This document shows, in pieces, positions 7,550 through 18,005 of a stretch of DNA of 64,000 bases. Under the pieces are notes generated by a model. That model saw nothing but the letters and a program-made list of their open reading frames with translations, did no database searches and was not told the DNA's origin. Each line of letters opens with the position of its first letter. The stretch's first letter is position 1. The stretch spans positions 496,001-560,000 of the forward strand of contig CAVSFF010000009.1 in the NCBI GenBank assembly GCA_963727285.1. The letters are read 5' to 3'. Both the position numbers and the translations under genes were made by a program. Origin of the DNA: CAITWD01 sp963727285. GTDB lineage: Bacteria > Actinomycetota > Thermoleophilia > Miltoncostaeales > Miltoncostaeaceae.

Positions 7550-7887
7550 ACCGGGTGCGGTGGCGCCGGCTGGTCCGGTGCCGCGGGAATGTCCTCGGGG
7601 CCGGCCGCGCGGATGACCCGCGCGCCGTCTGAGGGAACCGCCTCGGGCGCGTTGAACAGGTAGACCGGCGGCGCGGCGCCGGTGAGCCGGTCGAGGCACG
7701 CGGTGGCAGCCCCGGGATGGCCGCGAAAGTCGATCGCCACGAGTCCCGGAGCCAGTCCGTCGACGCTGCTGCGCACGGCCTCCGGATCCGGGTCGAGCGG
7801 AAGGGTCGTCCAGCCGCGCCCGGCCAGGAACAGACCGACGGCATCGCGGGTATCCCCGCGGTCGGCAATCAGGATCGCGACGGGCAT
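7546..7887 (-). CDS. Small hypothetical protein resembling a degenerate receiver domain
   Basis: A 113-residue protein starting MPVAILIADRGDTRDAVGLF. The pattern ILIAD...DTRDAVGLFLAGRGW, then LVAIDF, then PVYLFNA, resembles strands 1, 3 and 4 of a response-regulator receiver domain. The acidic pocket is incomplete and no conserved lysine is evident after the last strand. The fold assignment is inference from pattern only. ATG 7887 was chosen because the sequence upstream in this frame looks non-coding; an ATG near 7960 is possible. The gene converges with the NlpC/P60 gene, overlapping its stop by four bases, and is divergent from the next cell-wall gene. Confidence 0.5.
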   Translation of the reverse strand: MPVAILIADRGDTRDAVGLFLAGRGWTTLPLDPDPEAVRSSVDGLAPGLVAIDFRGHPGAATACLDRLTGAAPPVYLFNAPEAVPSDGARVIRAAGPEDIPAAPDQPAPPHPV

Positions 7888-7967
7888 GCCGGGCAGCGTA
7901 GCGAAGATGCCCTCGGGTCCCCCGTGAGGCTCAAGAAGACGGCGGGAACTGGCGATAGCCATTCTGC

Positions 7968-9230
7968 ATGCCTCGACGGTCCCCCATCTCGGTGCGCCTC
8001 GCCATCGCCGCCTCCGCCGGATTGCTGGTCGGTCCGCTCGCGGGCGCCGCGGCGGCGGCACCGGCCCCGCTCCCGAGCGTGCAGGTCGCGCAGGCCCACG
8101 TGCTCGCGACCCAGGACCTCATCGACGCGGCGTCGGCAACGCTGGCCTCGGTCCGGACCGCGCTGTCAACCGCACCCACGCCCGCGGCGGTCACGGCGCT
8201 CGAGATTCAGCAGTCCCGCCTCCAAGCCCGCAAGACGGTGCTGATCGCCCGACTTGCCGTCGAACAGCGCATTCTGACGCGGGCGATCGCCGCCCAGGCG
8301 GCCGCCGACGCACAGGCCGCCGCGCTCAACGGCGCGCTGGTCAACACGACTCCGCCGCTGCTGAGCACGCTCGCGACCGCGGGCCTTCCCGCTCCGGGGA
8401 CGTTGGCCACGTCGATCGACGGGTTTCTCCAGACGGTCCACAGCCCGCTGGCCGGACTCGGCGCGGTCTTCGTCGCAGACGGCGAGGCCGAGGGCGTCGA
8501 CCCGCGGTTCATCGTCGCTATCAGCGGGGCGGAGACCTCCTTCGGCACGTACGGCCCCTCCCAGACGATCCACAACCCATTCGGGCTCGGCCCGAACATC
8601 CACTTCCCCAGCTGGAGCGCGGCGATTCAGGGCGCCGCCACGAACCTCGGTGGGCCGCTCTACCGCGGCGCGGGACTGATCACGATCCCCCAGATCCAGG
8701 CGCGGTGGGCACCGCTCGGCGTCGCCAACGACCCCGGCGGACTCAACAGCAACTGGCAGATCAACGTCAACCACTACTTCGCCCAACTCGGAGGCAACCC
8801 GTCGGCGTCGGTGATGATCGGCGTCTCAAACTCACTGATCTCGCTGGCCCCGGCGACTCCGGCGGTCGGGACCGAAGGCCCCGCCGCGGCCATGACGGCG
8901 CTCGGGCTGATCGGTGTGCCGAGCCCGGCCGAGAGCCCCAACGGACTCAACGACGTGGAGTTGGTGCAGACCGTCTACCAGGACCAGGGGGTCAACGTGC
9001 CCGGCACGCTCGCCGGACTCGAGACTGCCGGCGTCTCGGTGGCCCCGCAGTCGCTCAAACAGGGTGACGCGGTCTTCTTTACGGGCGCCGGGGGAGCAAT
9101 CGTCCACGTCGGGCTGTACCTCGGGGGTGGCGAGTTCATCCACGCACCCGGCCCGGGTCGACGCGTCGCGATCGCGTCGCTGTACGGAGCGCCCTGGCGC
9201 ACGAGCTACAAGATGGCCCGCCGCTACTAG
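7968..9230 (+). CDS. Secreted muramidase/transglycosylase-like protein with an inactive NlpC/P60 domain
   Basis: A 420-residue exported protein. There is a signal peptide (residues 1-31, ending AGAAAAAPA) and a helical, coiled-coil-like region to about 125. A lysozyme-like domain covers about 165-280, with candidate catalytic E189 in AISGAETSFGTYG. The last 100 residues are an NlpC/P60 domain with H380 (VHVGLYLGGG) and H392 (FIHAPGPG). In that domain the DCSGLV motif is replaced by DVELVQ, so the catalytic cysteine position is V330. The domain is therefore probably a non-catalytic binding module. It converges with the adenosyltransferase gene, sharing four bases, and lies 80 bases from the small minus-strand gene. 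Confidence 0.82.
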   Translation: MPRRSPISVRLAIAASAGLLVGPLAGAAAAAPAPLPSVQVAQAHVLATQDLIDAASATLASVRTALSTAPTPAAVTALEIQQSRLQARKTVLIARLAVEQRILTRAIAAQAAADAQAAALNGALVNTTPPLLSTLATAGLPAPGTLATSIDGFLQTVHSPLAGLGAVFVADGEAEGVDPRFIVAISGAETSFGTYGPSQTIHNPFGLGPNIHFPSWSAAIQGAATNLGGPLYRGAGLITIPQIQARWAPLGVANDPGGLNSNWQINVNHYFAQLGGNPSASVMIGVSNSLISLAPATPAVGTEGPAAAMTALGLIGVPSPAESPNGLNDVELVQTVYQDQGVNVPGTLAGLETAGVSVAPQSLKQGDAVFFTGAGGAIVHVGLYLGGGEFIHAPGPGRRVAIASLYGAPWRTSYKMARRY

Positions 9231-9823
9231 CCGGTCGGCGCCTCGCGGCCGCCGCCCGGTCTCCAGAGCACGTCGCCGTCCGCCGCGGCATTGCAGGCGC
9301 GCGCGACGATGAACAGGAGGTCGCTGAGGCGGTTGAGATACCGCACCGCTTCGGGGTTGACGGCCTCCTGGTCGGCAAGCGCGATGACGCTGCGCTCGGC
9401 GCGGCGGCAGACCGTGCGCGCCACGTGCAGCGCGGCCGCCACCGGAGTGCCGCCGGGAAGAATGAAGCTGGCAAGCGGTTCGCTGCGGGCGTTGGCGCGA
9501 TCGCACCACTGCTCGAGCTCGGCGACCTGATCGGCGGTCACCTGCAGACGGGAACCATCGTCCGGCGGGGTGACGCCGGGGATCGACAGGTCCGCGCCCA
9601 GATCGAACAGGTCGTTCTGGACCGACGCCAGCCAGCCGTCGAACTCGGGCGGCAACCCGAGCGCGCGGGCCAGGCCGATCGCGCTGTTGGTCTCGTCGAC
9701 GTCGCCGTATGCGCAGACGCGCGCCGCGGTCTTCCGGACCCGGCTGAGATCGCCGAGGTGAGTGTCGCCGTCGTCGCCGTGACGGGTGTAGATGCGGGTC
9801 AGCCGGACCATCACCGCCACCAT
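9227..9823 (-). CDS. Cob(I)yrinic acid a,c-diamide adenosyltransferase, PduO type
   Basis: A 198-residue PduO/MMAB-type corrinoid adenosyltransferase, which makes adenosylcobalamin from cob(I)alamin and ATP. The N-terminal nucleotide-binding stretch TRHGDDGDTHLGD and the helix YGDVDETNSAIG are conserved, as are FILPGG and RTVCRRAERSV. The C-terminal part NRLSDLLFIVARACN is typical. Either ATG 9823 or ATG 9811 may be the start; the longer one is given. It is the last gene of the long minus-strand operon, 52 bases after the CCA-transferase-like gene, a common neighbour arrangement without an obvious functional link. Confidence 0.93.
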   Translation of the reverse strand: MVAVMVRLTRIYTRHGDDGDTHLGDLSRVRKTAARVCAYGDVDETNSAIGLARALGLPPEFDGWLASVQNDLFDLGADLSIPGVTPPDDGSRLQVTADQVAELEQWCDRANARSEPLASFILPGGTPVAAALHVARTVCRRAERSVIALADQEAVNPEAVRYLNRLSDLLFIVARACNAAADGDVLWRPGGGREAPTG

Positions 9824-9875
9824 ACCGCTGCCCGGGTGTGCCGCGGGGGCCTACCGCCCGGACCGGGCCGGGTCG

Positions 9876-11282
9876 TCAGGCGTCCGGATGGGCGGCCAGC
9901 CAGCGCTCGGCAATCCTGACGGCGCGCTGCTCGCCGACCGGTCCGCCGAGCTGCGCGATCCGGATCTCCGCGAGCACCTGCGACAGCCACGGGCCAGGGG
10001 GTCGATCGAGTCGCCGGGCAAGCACGTCGCCGGGGATGGGCGCGACCAGCGGTTCGCGGGCGCGGATCTCCAGATAGGTCCGCATCACCTGGCGCGCGAC
10101 CTCAAGATGCCGGGTGAGCTGGATCTCGGCCGACCGCGGACCTCGGGTCGCGAGCCGGTCGGCGACGGTGAGCAGGATCATCTCGACCGGTGCTGCCGCC
10201 GTCCGGCGCAGATAGCCGTCGAGCACTCGCATCGACAGGGGCTGCCGGTGCACCATGAATCCGAGCCGGAGGTGTTCGGCAACGCACATCACGACCACCT
10301 CACGAACACGCGTCGCGGTCCGCAGGCGTCGGGCCAGATCGTCGGCCATCTCGGCACCGAGCCGGTCATGATGGAAGAACGTCACCCGCCCGCCGGGGAG
10401 CTCGCCGCGCGTCGCGGGCTTGGCCATGTCGTGCAGCAGCGCCGACAGCGCCAGCACCTGTCCGCGGGTCAGGCCGTCACCGAGCCGCTCGTCGAGAATG
10501 GCGGCGATCGCCGGTCCGTCCGAGCGGAACACGCCGGCCGGATCGGACCGCAGCTCGCAGACCTGCTCGACGACCTCCAGCGTATGCCCGAGCACGTCCT
10601 TGTGGTGGTACTCGCTCTGATCGAGGCCGCGTGCCGCCTCGAGCTCGGGCACGAGCGTCGCAATCCCCCCCAGCGCGTCCAGGCGCCCGAATGCCCGCCA
10701 GGCGGACGGAAGGCACATCATCCGATACACCTCGTCACGCAGCCGCTCCGGGGCCTTGTCCCACAGGTGCGGGCTCGCCGCGCGGGCGAGTGCGGCCGTG
10801 GCGGGCACGACGTCGAAGTCGAGCTGCTCGGCCAGCCGCGCCAGTCGGAGCACCCGCACCGGGTCGGCACGCAGCACGCCGTCCCCCACCGCGCGGAGCT
10901 TCCGGGCAGCGAGATCGGCACGCCCGCCATGGGGGTCGATCAGCTCGGACGGTCCGGTCACTGGCAGCGCCATCGCGTTGACGGTCAGATCCCGCAACGC
11001 AAGATCCGCCGCGAGCGACCCGCCCTGGACCGGGGTGATGTCGACCTGCACCGGCAGCGTCCCGCCCGACAGCCGCCACGCGCCGAACGCACTCGAGAGC
11101 GGAAAGCGGCTGGCACCGTGGGCGCGGGCAAGGCGCCCGGCGGCCGCCTCGGCGCTGCCCTCGAGTGCGACGTCGACGTCTGCGACCGGCCGCGCCAGCA
11201 GGGCATCGCGCACGCTGCCCCCGACGACCCAGGCCCGATCCCCGAGCGCGGCCAGGGGCGCCCGCAGGTCGTCGATGCTCAC
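9876..11282 (-). CDS. tRNA nucleotidyltransferase (CCA-adding) family protein with HD domain
   Basis: A 468-residue class II nucleotidyltransferase. The head domain has VVGGSVRDALLAR followed by the catalytic aspartates D-V-D in ADVDVALEG. RRLAR...-type neck motifs and ADPVRVLRLARL follow. An HD domain (ALLHDMAKP...FFHHDRLG) sits in the C-terminal half. It could be the CCA-adding enzyme or a poly(A) polymerase-like relative; the tRNA gene in this window lacks an encoded CCA, so such an enzyme is needed. GTG 11282 overlaps the alr stop (GTGA). Confidence 0.88.
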   Translation of the reverse strand: MSIDDLRAPLAALGDRAWVVGGSVRDALLARPVADVDVALEGSAEAAAGRLARAHGASRFPLSSAFGAWRLSGGTLPVQVDITPVQGGSLAADLALRDLTVNAMALPVTGPSELIDPHGGRADLAARKLRAVGDGVLRADPVRVLRLARLAEQLDFDVVPATAALARAASPHLWDKAPERLRDEVYRMMCLPSAWRAFGRLDALGGIATLVPELEAARGLDQSEYHHKDVLGHTLEVVEQVCELRSDPAGVFRSDGPAIAAILDERLGDGLTRGQVLALSALLHDMAKPATRGELPGGRVTFFHHDRLGAEMADDLARRLRTATRVREVVVMCVAEHLRLGFMVHRQPLSMRVLDGYLRRTAAAPVEMILLTVADRLATRGPRSAEIQLTRHLEVARQVMRTYLEIRAREPLVAPIPGDVLARRLDRPPGPWLSQVLAEIRIAQLGGPVGEQRAVRIAERWLAAHPDA

Positions 11283-12388
11283 CCCACGTACACCCGCGGC
11301 ACGCGCGGGCCGATGGCGCAGGTGATCTCGTAGTTGATCGTCCCGCGGCGCGCGGCGAGCTCCTCGGCGGTGATGCGCTCGGCCCCCTGGGCACCGATGA
11401 CCACCGCCGGGGTCCCGACCTCATCATCGCTTTCCGGACCGAGATCGACGGTCACCTGGTCCATCGACACCGCGCCGACGACCGGCACGCGCCGTCCGCC
11501 GACCAGAATCTCGGCGTTGTTGCCCAGCGACCGCGCGTACCCGTCGCCGTACCCGAGCGGGACCAGCCCGATCCGGGTGCCGCGCTGGGCGTACCACGTG
11601 CGGCCGTATCCGACGCTGTCGCGGGACCGGACGGTCTTCACCATGGCCACGTACGACAGGACACTCATCACGGGTGTGAGGCCGTCCCGCTCGGGGACGT
11701 CATGAAAGGGCGAACAGCCGTAGAGACCGATGCCGCACCGCACCATGCCGAACGCGGCGCCCGCATCGCGGAGAGTGGCCGCCGAATTCGCCGCGTGGAC
11801 CGTGGCGTCGGGAAACTGGTCGCGGAGCACGGTGGCAGCCGCCCGAAAGCGCACGAGCTGCTCCCGGAAGAACCCGGCATGCTCGCCGTCGCGGTCGTCG
11901 GCGGTGGCGAAGTGGGTCATGATCCCGGCCACACGAACCCCGGATGCCCGAGCGGCGTCGGTCAGCGCCGCGACGTCTTCGGGGCGCGCGCCCAGGCGAC
12001 CCATCCCGGAGTCCAGCTCCAAATGGACGCCGTCGATGCCGGCGGCGCGGGCGGCGAGGATTGCGTCGGGCGTCCAGACAACAACCTCTGCATCGATTGC
12101 GGCCGCACGGGCCCACTCGGCACCCGTCAGCGGACCCATCACCAGGATCGGCACGCGCAGCCCGTCGTCGCGCAACTGCTCGGCCTCGGCGACGGTGTGG
12201 ACCCCGAGGGCCTGCGCGCCGGCCGTGACGGCGACGTGGCTGCAGGGCACCGCGCCATGGCCGTAGGCGTCGGCCTTGACGACGGCCATCAGGCGCGCGG
12301 TGCCCGCTGCCTGGACCAGCCGACGCACGTTCGCCGCCAGCGCGGCGAGATCGATCCGCGCGTGGGCGCGTTCGACCGTCCCGATCAC
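11279..12388 (-). CDS. alr: Alanine racemase
   Basis: A 369-residue PLP enzyme that interconverts L- and D-alanine for peptidoglycan. The PLP lysine is K38 in VVKADAYGHG, and the second catalytic base is the tyrosine in SVGYGRTWY. The MSMDQ-type substrate motif appears as AVSMDQVTVDLG. The GTG start at 12388 overlaps the nnr stop (GTGA); the frame is open far upstream, but that part is a shadow of nnr. The gene stands between nnr and the nucleotidyltransferase in a cell-envelope and translation operon. Confidence 0.96.
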   Translation of the reverse strand: MIGTVERAHARIDLAALAANVRRLVQAAGTARLMAVVKADAYGHGAVPCSHVAVTAGAQALGVHTVAEAEQLRDDGLRVPILVMGPLTGAEWARAAAIDAEVVVWTPDAILAARAAGIDGVHLELDSGMGRLGARPEDVAALTDAARASGVRVAGIMTHFATADDRDGEHAGFFREQLVRFRAAATVLRDQFPDATVHAANSAATLRDAGAAFGMVRCGIGLYGCSPFHDVPERDGLTPVMSVLSYVAMVKTVRSRDSVGYGRTWYAQRGTRIGLVPLGYGDGYARSLGNNAEILVGGRRVPVVGAVSMDQVTVDLGPESDDEVGTPAVVIGAQGAERITAEELAARRGTINYEITCAIGPRVPRVYVG

Positions 12389-13938
12389 GCGCGTCCCCGG
12401 GCATCGGCGATGGCCCCCGGCAGCGCGTCGATGAGGTCCCCCGCGATCGTGCCGTCGCCGCGGCCGCCGAGACGGCCCGCAAGCGCATGCAGGCAGACGG
12501 CCGCGATCGCCGCGGCGCCGGCGGGCATGCCTTTGGCAAGCGCGGCGGCGGTCACGCCGGTCAGGACGTCGCCCGACCCTGCGGTCGACAGCTCCGGCCC
12601 GCCCCCGGCGGCGATGCCGACGAAGCCGTCGGGCGCGCAGACGATTGTCCCGGGGCCCTTGAGCACGACCACCGCACCGGTGTCGTGTGCGAGCTGGACC
12701 GCGGATCCGAGGCGATCGGCGTCGACGTCGCCGCGCTCGCACCCCAGCAGGCGAGCCGCCTCGCCGGCGTGGGGGGTCAGGACGGTCGGCGCGGACCGGG
12801 AGCGGAGCAGTTCCAGCTGCCCGGCCAGATGCCAGAGCCCGTCCGCATCGACGACGATCGGCGCGTCCAGCCGCTCCACCAGACCGAGCACGGCCGTCGT
12901 CGTGGCGTTGGCGCGCCCGATCCCGGGGCCGAGGGCAACCGCTCCGGTGCGGTCGGCCTGCCGGGCGATCGGCTCCAGCGAGACCTCGCCAAAAGCCCCG
13001 TCGACATCGGGGATCGGCGCGCACATGACCTCCCGCATCGCGGGTGCCATCAGCGCATGGACAGCGGCGGGCACGGCAGCGACCACGAGACCCGCCCCGC
13101 TGCGCAGGGCGGACTGTGCGCACATGATCCCCGCCCCCGTGAGCCCCGGCGCGCCCGCCACGACGAGCACCGCACCGGCGGCGTACTTCTCGCCCGCCGC
13201 CGCCTTCGGCGGGATCGCGGCCGCGGTGCGGTCGGTCGCCAGCCACGCCGTCGGCTCGGCGACCAGGGCGCTCGGGATTCCGATGTCGGCCACAACGACC
13301 TCACCCGCGTGGGCGCGCCCGGGGTGCACGTGCAGGCCCGGCTTATCGCCGTGGTAGGTCACGGTCATGTCGGCGCGGACGGCGACGCCCTCCCGGTGCC
13401 CGGTATCCGCCTCGATGCCGGTGGGAACGTCGAGGGCGACGACCGGTCCCGGCCAATCTTGGGTCCAGTCGATCATCGCCGCGAGCGGGGGGCGCGGCGC
13501 TCCGTGGGTGCCCGTTCCGAGCAGCGCGTCGACGAGCACGGCGCCCTCGGGGCGATGCGCGCCGGCATCGAAGGGACCGAGGGCCACCCCGATCGCCAAT
13601 GCGACGTTGCTCATCGCGTGGGCGTCGGGCGTCGTCGGCGCGCGCCCGTCCGGCGAGACCACGCCGACCCGCCAGCCGGCTTCGGCCAGATGCCGGGCGA
13701 CCACCATTCCGTCGCCGCCGTTGTTGCCCGACCCGACCATGACCACCGCGCGTCCCGCGTCGGGCCAGCGCGCAAGAATGGCACGTGCGCTCTCGAGCCC
13801 GGCCCGCTCCATCAACACCAGCGAGGGAAGCCCGAACCGGCGCGTGGCTTGGGCGTCCGCGTCGCGGAGCGCTGCGGCGGCAAACAGCGGGGACACGCCG
13901 GGAAGCGGCTGCGGGACGCGTGATCGGGCGGTGGGCAC
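12385..13938 (-). CDS. nnr: Bifunctional NAD(P)H-hydrate epimerase / ADP-dependent NAD(P)H-hydrate dehydratase
   Basis: A 517-residue two-domain repair enzyme that restores damaged NAD(P)H hydrates. The N-terminal YjeF_N epimerase part (about 1-210) shows VMVGSGNNGGDGMVVARHL and the conserved LDVPTGIEAD. The C-terminal kinase-like dehydratase part (about 225-510) shows GAPGLTGAGIM, LTPHAGEAARLLG, VVLKGPGTIV and STAGSGDVLTGV. Fusion of both domains is common. The GTG start at 13938 lies 9 bases after the apparent acpS stop, and its own stop overlaps alr. Confidence 0.95.
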   Translation of the reverse strand: MPTARSRVPQPLPGVSPLFAAAALRDADAQATRRFGLPSLVLMERAGLESARAILARWPDAGRAVVMVGSGNNGGDGMVVARHLAEAGWRVGVVSPDGRAPTTPDAHAMSNVALAIGVALGPFDAGAHRPEGAVLVDALLGTGTHGAPRPPLAAMIDWTQDWPGPVVALDVPTGIEADTGHREGVAVRADMTVTYHGDKPGLHVHPGRAHAGEVVVADIGIPSALVAEPTAWLATDRTAAAIPPKAAAGEKYAAGAVLVVAGAPGLTGAGIMCAQSALRSGAGLVVAAVPAAVHALMAPAMREVMCAPIPDVDGAFGEVSLEPIARQADRTGAVALGPGIGRANATTTAVLGLVERLDAPIVVDADGLWHLAGQLELLRSRSAPTVLTPHAGEAARLLGCERGDVDADRLGSAVQLAHDTGAVVVLKGPGTIVCAPDGFVGIAAGGGPELSTAGSGDVLTGVTAAALAKGMPAGAAAIAAVCLHALAGRLGGRGDGTIAGDLIDALPGAIADARGRA

Positions 13939-13947
13939 ACCACAATC

Positions 13948-14355
13948 CTACGACGCCGGGGCGGCAACCACGATGTCAGGCCGACGCTGGGCCCTTCGAC
14001 GACGGCGACCGCGGCCGCCATCCCGCGGCTGTGGGTCAGCGAGACGGTGATCCCGGAGACACCCAGCGCGTCGGCCCGCTGAGCGTACTGCCCGGTCAGG
14101 GCGATCCGCGGCAGGCCCGCCCTGGCGGACCACTTCAACCTCCCGCCAGCGCGTCATCCCGATCCCAAGGGCCTTGCCGACGGCCTCCTTGGCCGCAAAG
14201 CGCGCGGCAAAATGCTGGGCCGGAAAAGCGCGGGACGCGCAGTACGCCGCCTCCCGCTCCGTGAAGCAGCGCTCGGCGAAGCGCGGCCGGCGCTCGAGCG
14301 CCGCGGCGATCCGATCGATTTCGATCAGGTCGATGCCGACGCCGAGGACCGTCAC
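13948..14355 (-). pseudogene. acpS: Holo-[acyl-carrier-protein] synthase, frameshifted
   Basis: AcpS transfers phosphopantetheine to acyl carrier protein. The N-terminal 80 residues are normal: MTVLGVGIDLIEIDRI, FTEREAAYC, and the metal-binding glutamate in RFAAKEAVGKALG. After WREVEVV the frame becomes arginine-rich nonsense. The expected continuation, LPRIALTGQYAQRADALGVS and then ITVSLTHSRGMAAAVAVVEGP, is present in another minus frame from about 14115 to 13989. Removing one G at 14114-14115 (plus strand) restores it. That frame then runs on into nnr, whereas the first frame ends sensibly at 13948, so two compensating indels may exist. acpS is usually essential, so sequence error is likely. 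Confidence 0.75.
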
Positions 14356-14362
14356 GGCGGTC

Positions 14363-16207
<1,845 letters not shown>

Positions 16208-16228
16208 GTCTGCCTCCCGATCTTTCGG

Positions 16229-17590
16229 TCAGGACCCAGGCGACGCGTCACCAAGGACACGCTCGACCACATCCGCGATTCGCGCGCACCAATCGTCGCA
16301 GTCCGAACTCTCGGGCGCCTCGACCATCACGCGCACCAGCGGCTCGGTGCCGCTGGCCCGCACGACGACTCGGCCGTCCTCGCCGAACTTCGCGTCGAAC
16401 GCGTGCACTTGTTCCCACACTTCGCGGGCATCGGCCAGCTCACCTTTGCGCGAGCTGCGAATGCCGACGAGTTTCTGCGGCAGCCGCTGGACCACGGACG
16501 CCGCCTCGGCAAGCGTCTGGCCAGATTCGGTGAGGGCGTCGAGGACCATCAGCGCGGCCGCGAGGCCGTCGCCGGTGGGGCCGCTGCGCAGGTTGATGAC
16601 GTGGCCGCTCTGCTCGCCACCGAGCACGAAACCGCCGGTGCGCATCTCCGCCAGCACGTAGCGATCGCCGACGTCGGTCCAGCGCACTTCGATGCCGCGG
16701 TCGGCCATGGCGCGCCGGAATCCGAGGTTCGTCATCGTCGTCGTCACGACCGCATCGCCGTCGAGCTGCCCGGCCGACTGCAGGTGGAGGGCCAGGATCG
16801 CCAGGATCTGATCACCGTCCACCAGATTGCCGTCGTGGTCGACCGCCAGCACCCGGTCGCCGTCCCCGTCAAACGCGAACCCGAGCTGGTGGCCGCCGTC
16901 GCGCACCGCCGCCCGGAGGGCGTCGGGGTGCGTGGACCCGCAGTACTCGTTGATGTTGACCCCGTCGGGGGACGCGTTGATGACCGAGATCCGAGCGCCC
17001 AGTCGCCGCAGGACCTCGGGGGCGGTCACCGCGGTCGCGCCGTTGGCGCAGTCGACGACGACCGACACCCCGTCGAGGCGCGCCGGAAAGCGGTCGATCA
17101 GGCTCGCGACATAGCGCTCGGCGGCGCCGTCGTCGCGGGTGATATCGCCGAGGGCGGCCCCGGTGGGGCGCCCGATCGCGGCCCGGTCGGCCATTCGACG
17201 CTCGATCTCGGCTTCGTCGCCGTCGGCGAGCTTGAACCCGTCAGACCCGATCAGTTTGATGCCGTTGTCCGGATACGGGTTGTGCGAGGCGCTGATGACC
17301 GCGCCCGCAGCGGCGCCCAACGCGGGCACCGCCTCCGCGATCGCGGGGGTCGGCAGCACACCCAGCGAGACGACGTCGACGCCCGCCGCGGCGAGGCCGG
17401 CCGCAAGCCCGGCCTCGAGCATGGGACCACTGCGCCGGGTGTCGCGCCCGATGAGCACCCGCCGATGGCCACCCACACCCGCGCCCAGCGCCCGCCCGAT
17501 CTCCGTGGCAAGCTCCGGCGTGAGATCGCGGTTGGCGACGCCACGGACGCCGTCCGTGCCGAACAGCCGGCGAACCGATTGCGCGCTCAC
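16229..17590 (-). CDS. glmM: Phosphoglucosamine mutase
   Basis: A 453-residue alpha-D-phosphohexomutase converting glucosamine-6-phosphate to glucosamine-1-phosphate. It begins MSAQSVRRLFGTDGVRGVAN, the family hallmark. The active-site phosphoserine is in ISASHNPYPDNGIK, the metal loop is DGDGDR, and the C-terminal phosphate-binding loop is VRASGTEPLVRV. The GTG start at 17590 gives the normal length; the upstream extension in frame overlaps rpsI and is not coding. It lies 13 bases after rpsI and directly before glmS. Confidence 0.97.
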   Translation of the reverse strand: MSAQSVRRLFGTDGVRGVANRDLTPELATEIGRALGAGVGGHRRVLIGRDTRRSGPMLEAGLAAGLAAAGVDVVSLGVLPTPAIAEAVPALGAAAGAVISASHNPYPDNGIKLIGSDGFKLADGDEAEIERRMADRAAIGRPTGAALGDITRDDGAAERYVASLIDRFPARLDGVSVVVDCANGATAVTAPEVLRRLGARISVINASPDGVNINEYCGSTHPDALRAAVRDGGHQLGFAFDGDGDRVLAVDHDGNLVDGDQILAILALHLQSAGQLDGDAVVTTTMTNLGFRRAMADRGIEVRWTDVGDRYVLAEMRTGGFVLGGEQSGHVINLRSGPTGDGLAAALMVLDALTESGQTLAEAASVVQRLPQKLVGIRSSRKGELADAREVWEQVHAFDAKFGEDGRVVVRASGTEPLVRVMVEAPESSDCDDWCARIADVVERVLGDASPGS

Positions 17591-17603
17591 GCCCGCGAGC
17601 GAA

Positions 17604-18005
17604 CTAGCGCTTCGAGAACTGGGGCCGCTTCCGTGCGCCCTTGAGGCCGGCCTTCTTGCGCTCCTTCTCACGCGCGTCCCGGGTCAGCAGACCCTCGCGC
17701 TTGAGGTCGGGCCGCAGTTCGGAGTCGACCACGCAGAGGGCGCGGGCGATGCCGTGGCGCAGCGCGCCGGACTGGCCGGACACCCCGCCGCCGTCCAGGC
17801 GGGCGATGATGTCGAACTGACCGATCGTGCCGGTGGTCACCAGCGGCTTGAGCGCGTTGGTCACCAGGACCGGTCGTCCGAAGTACTCCTCGGCGGGACG
17901 CCCGTTGCAGAGCACGCGCCCCTCGCCCGGGGCGAGGATCACGCGGGCGACGGAGGTCTTGCGCTTTCCGGTCGCGATGTAACGGCCGAGCTGATCAGTC
18001 TTCAT
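17604..18005 (-). CDS. rpsI: 30S ribosomal protein S9
   Basis: A 133-residue S9 with the conserved ATGKRKTSVARVIL start, the central GGGVSGQSGALRHGIARAL and the basic C-terminal tail ARKRPQFSKR that reaches the ribosomal P site. It overlaps the end of rplM by four bases (ATGA). The pair rplM-rpsI is nearly universal in bacteria. Here it heads an operon that continues into amino-sugar synthesis. Confidence 0.98.
   Translation of the reverse strand: MKTDQLGRYIATGKRKTSVARVILAPGEGRVLCNGRPAEEYFGRPVLVTNALKPLVTTGTIGQFDIIARLDGGGVSGQSGALRHGIARALCVVDSELRPDLKREGLLTRDAREKERKKAGLKGARKRPQFSKR

Noticed and set aside
16208..16228. A glmS ribozyme between glmM and glmS
   Set aside because: The gap is only 21 bases, far too short.
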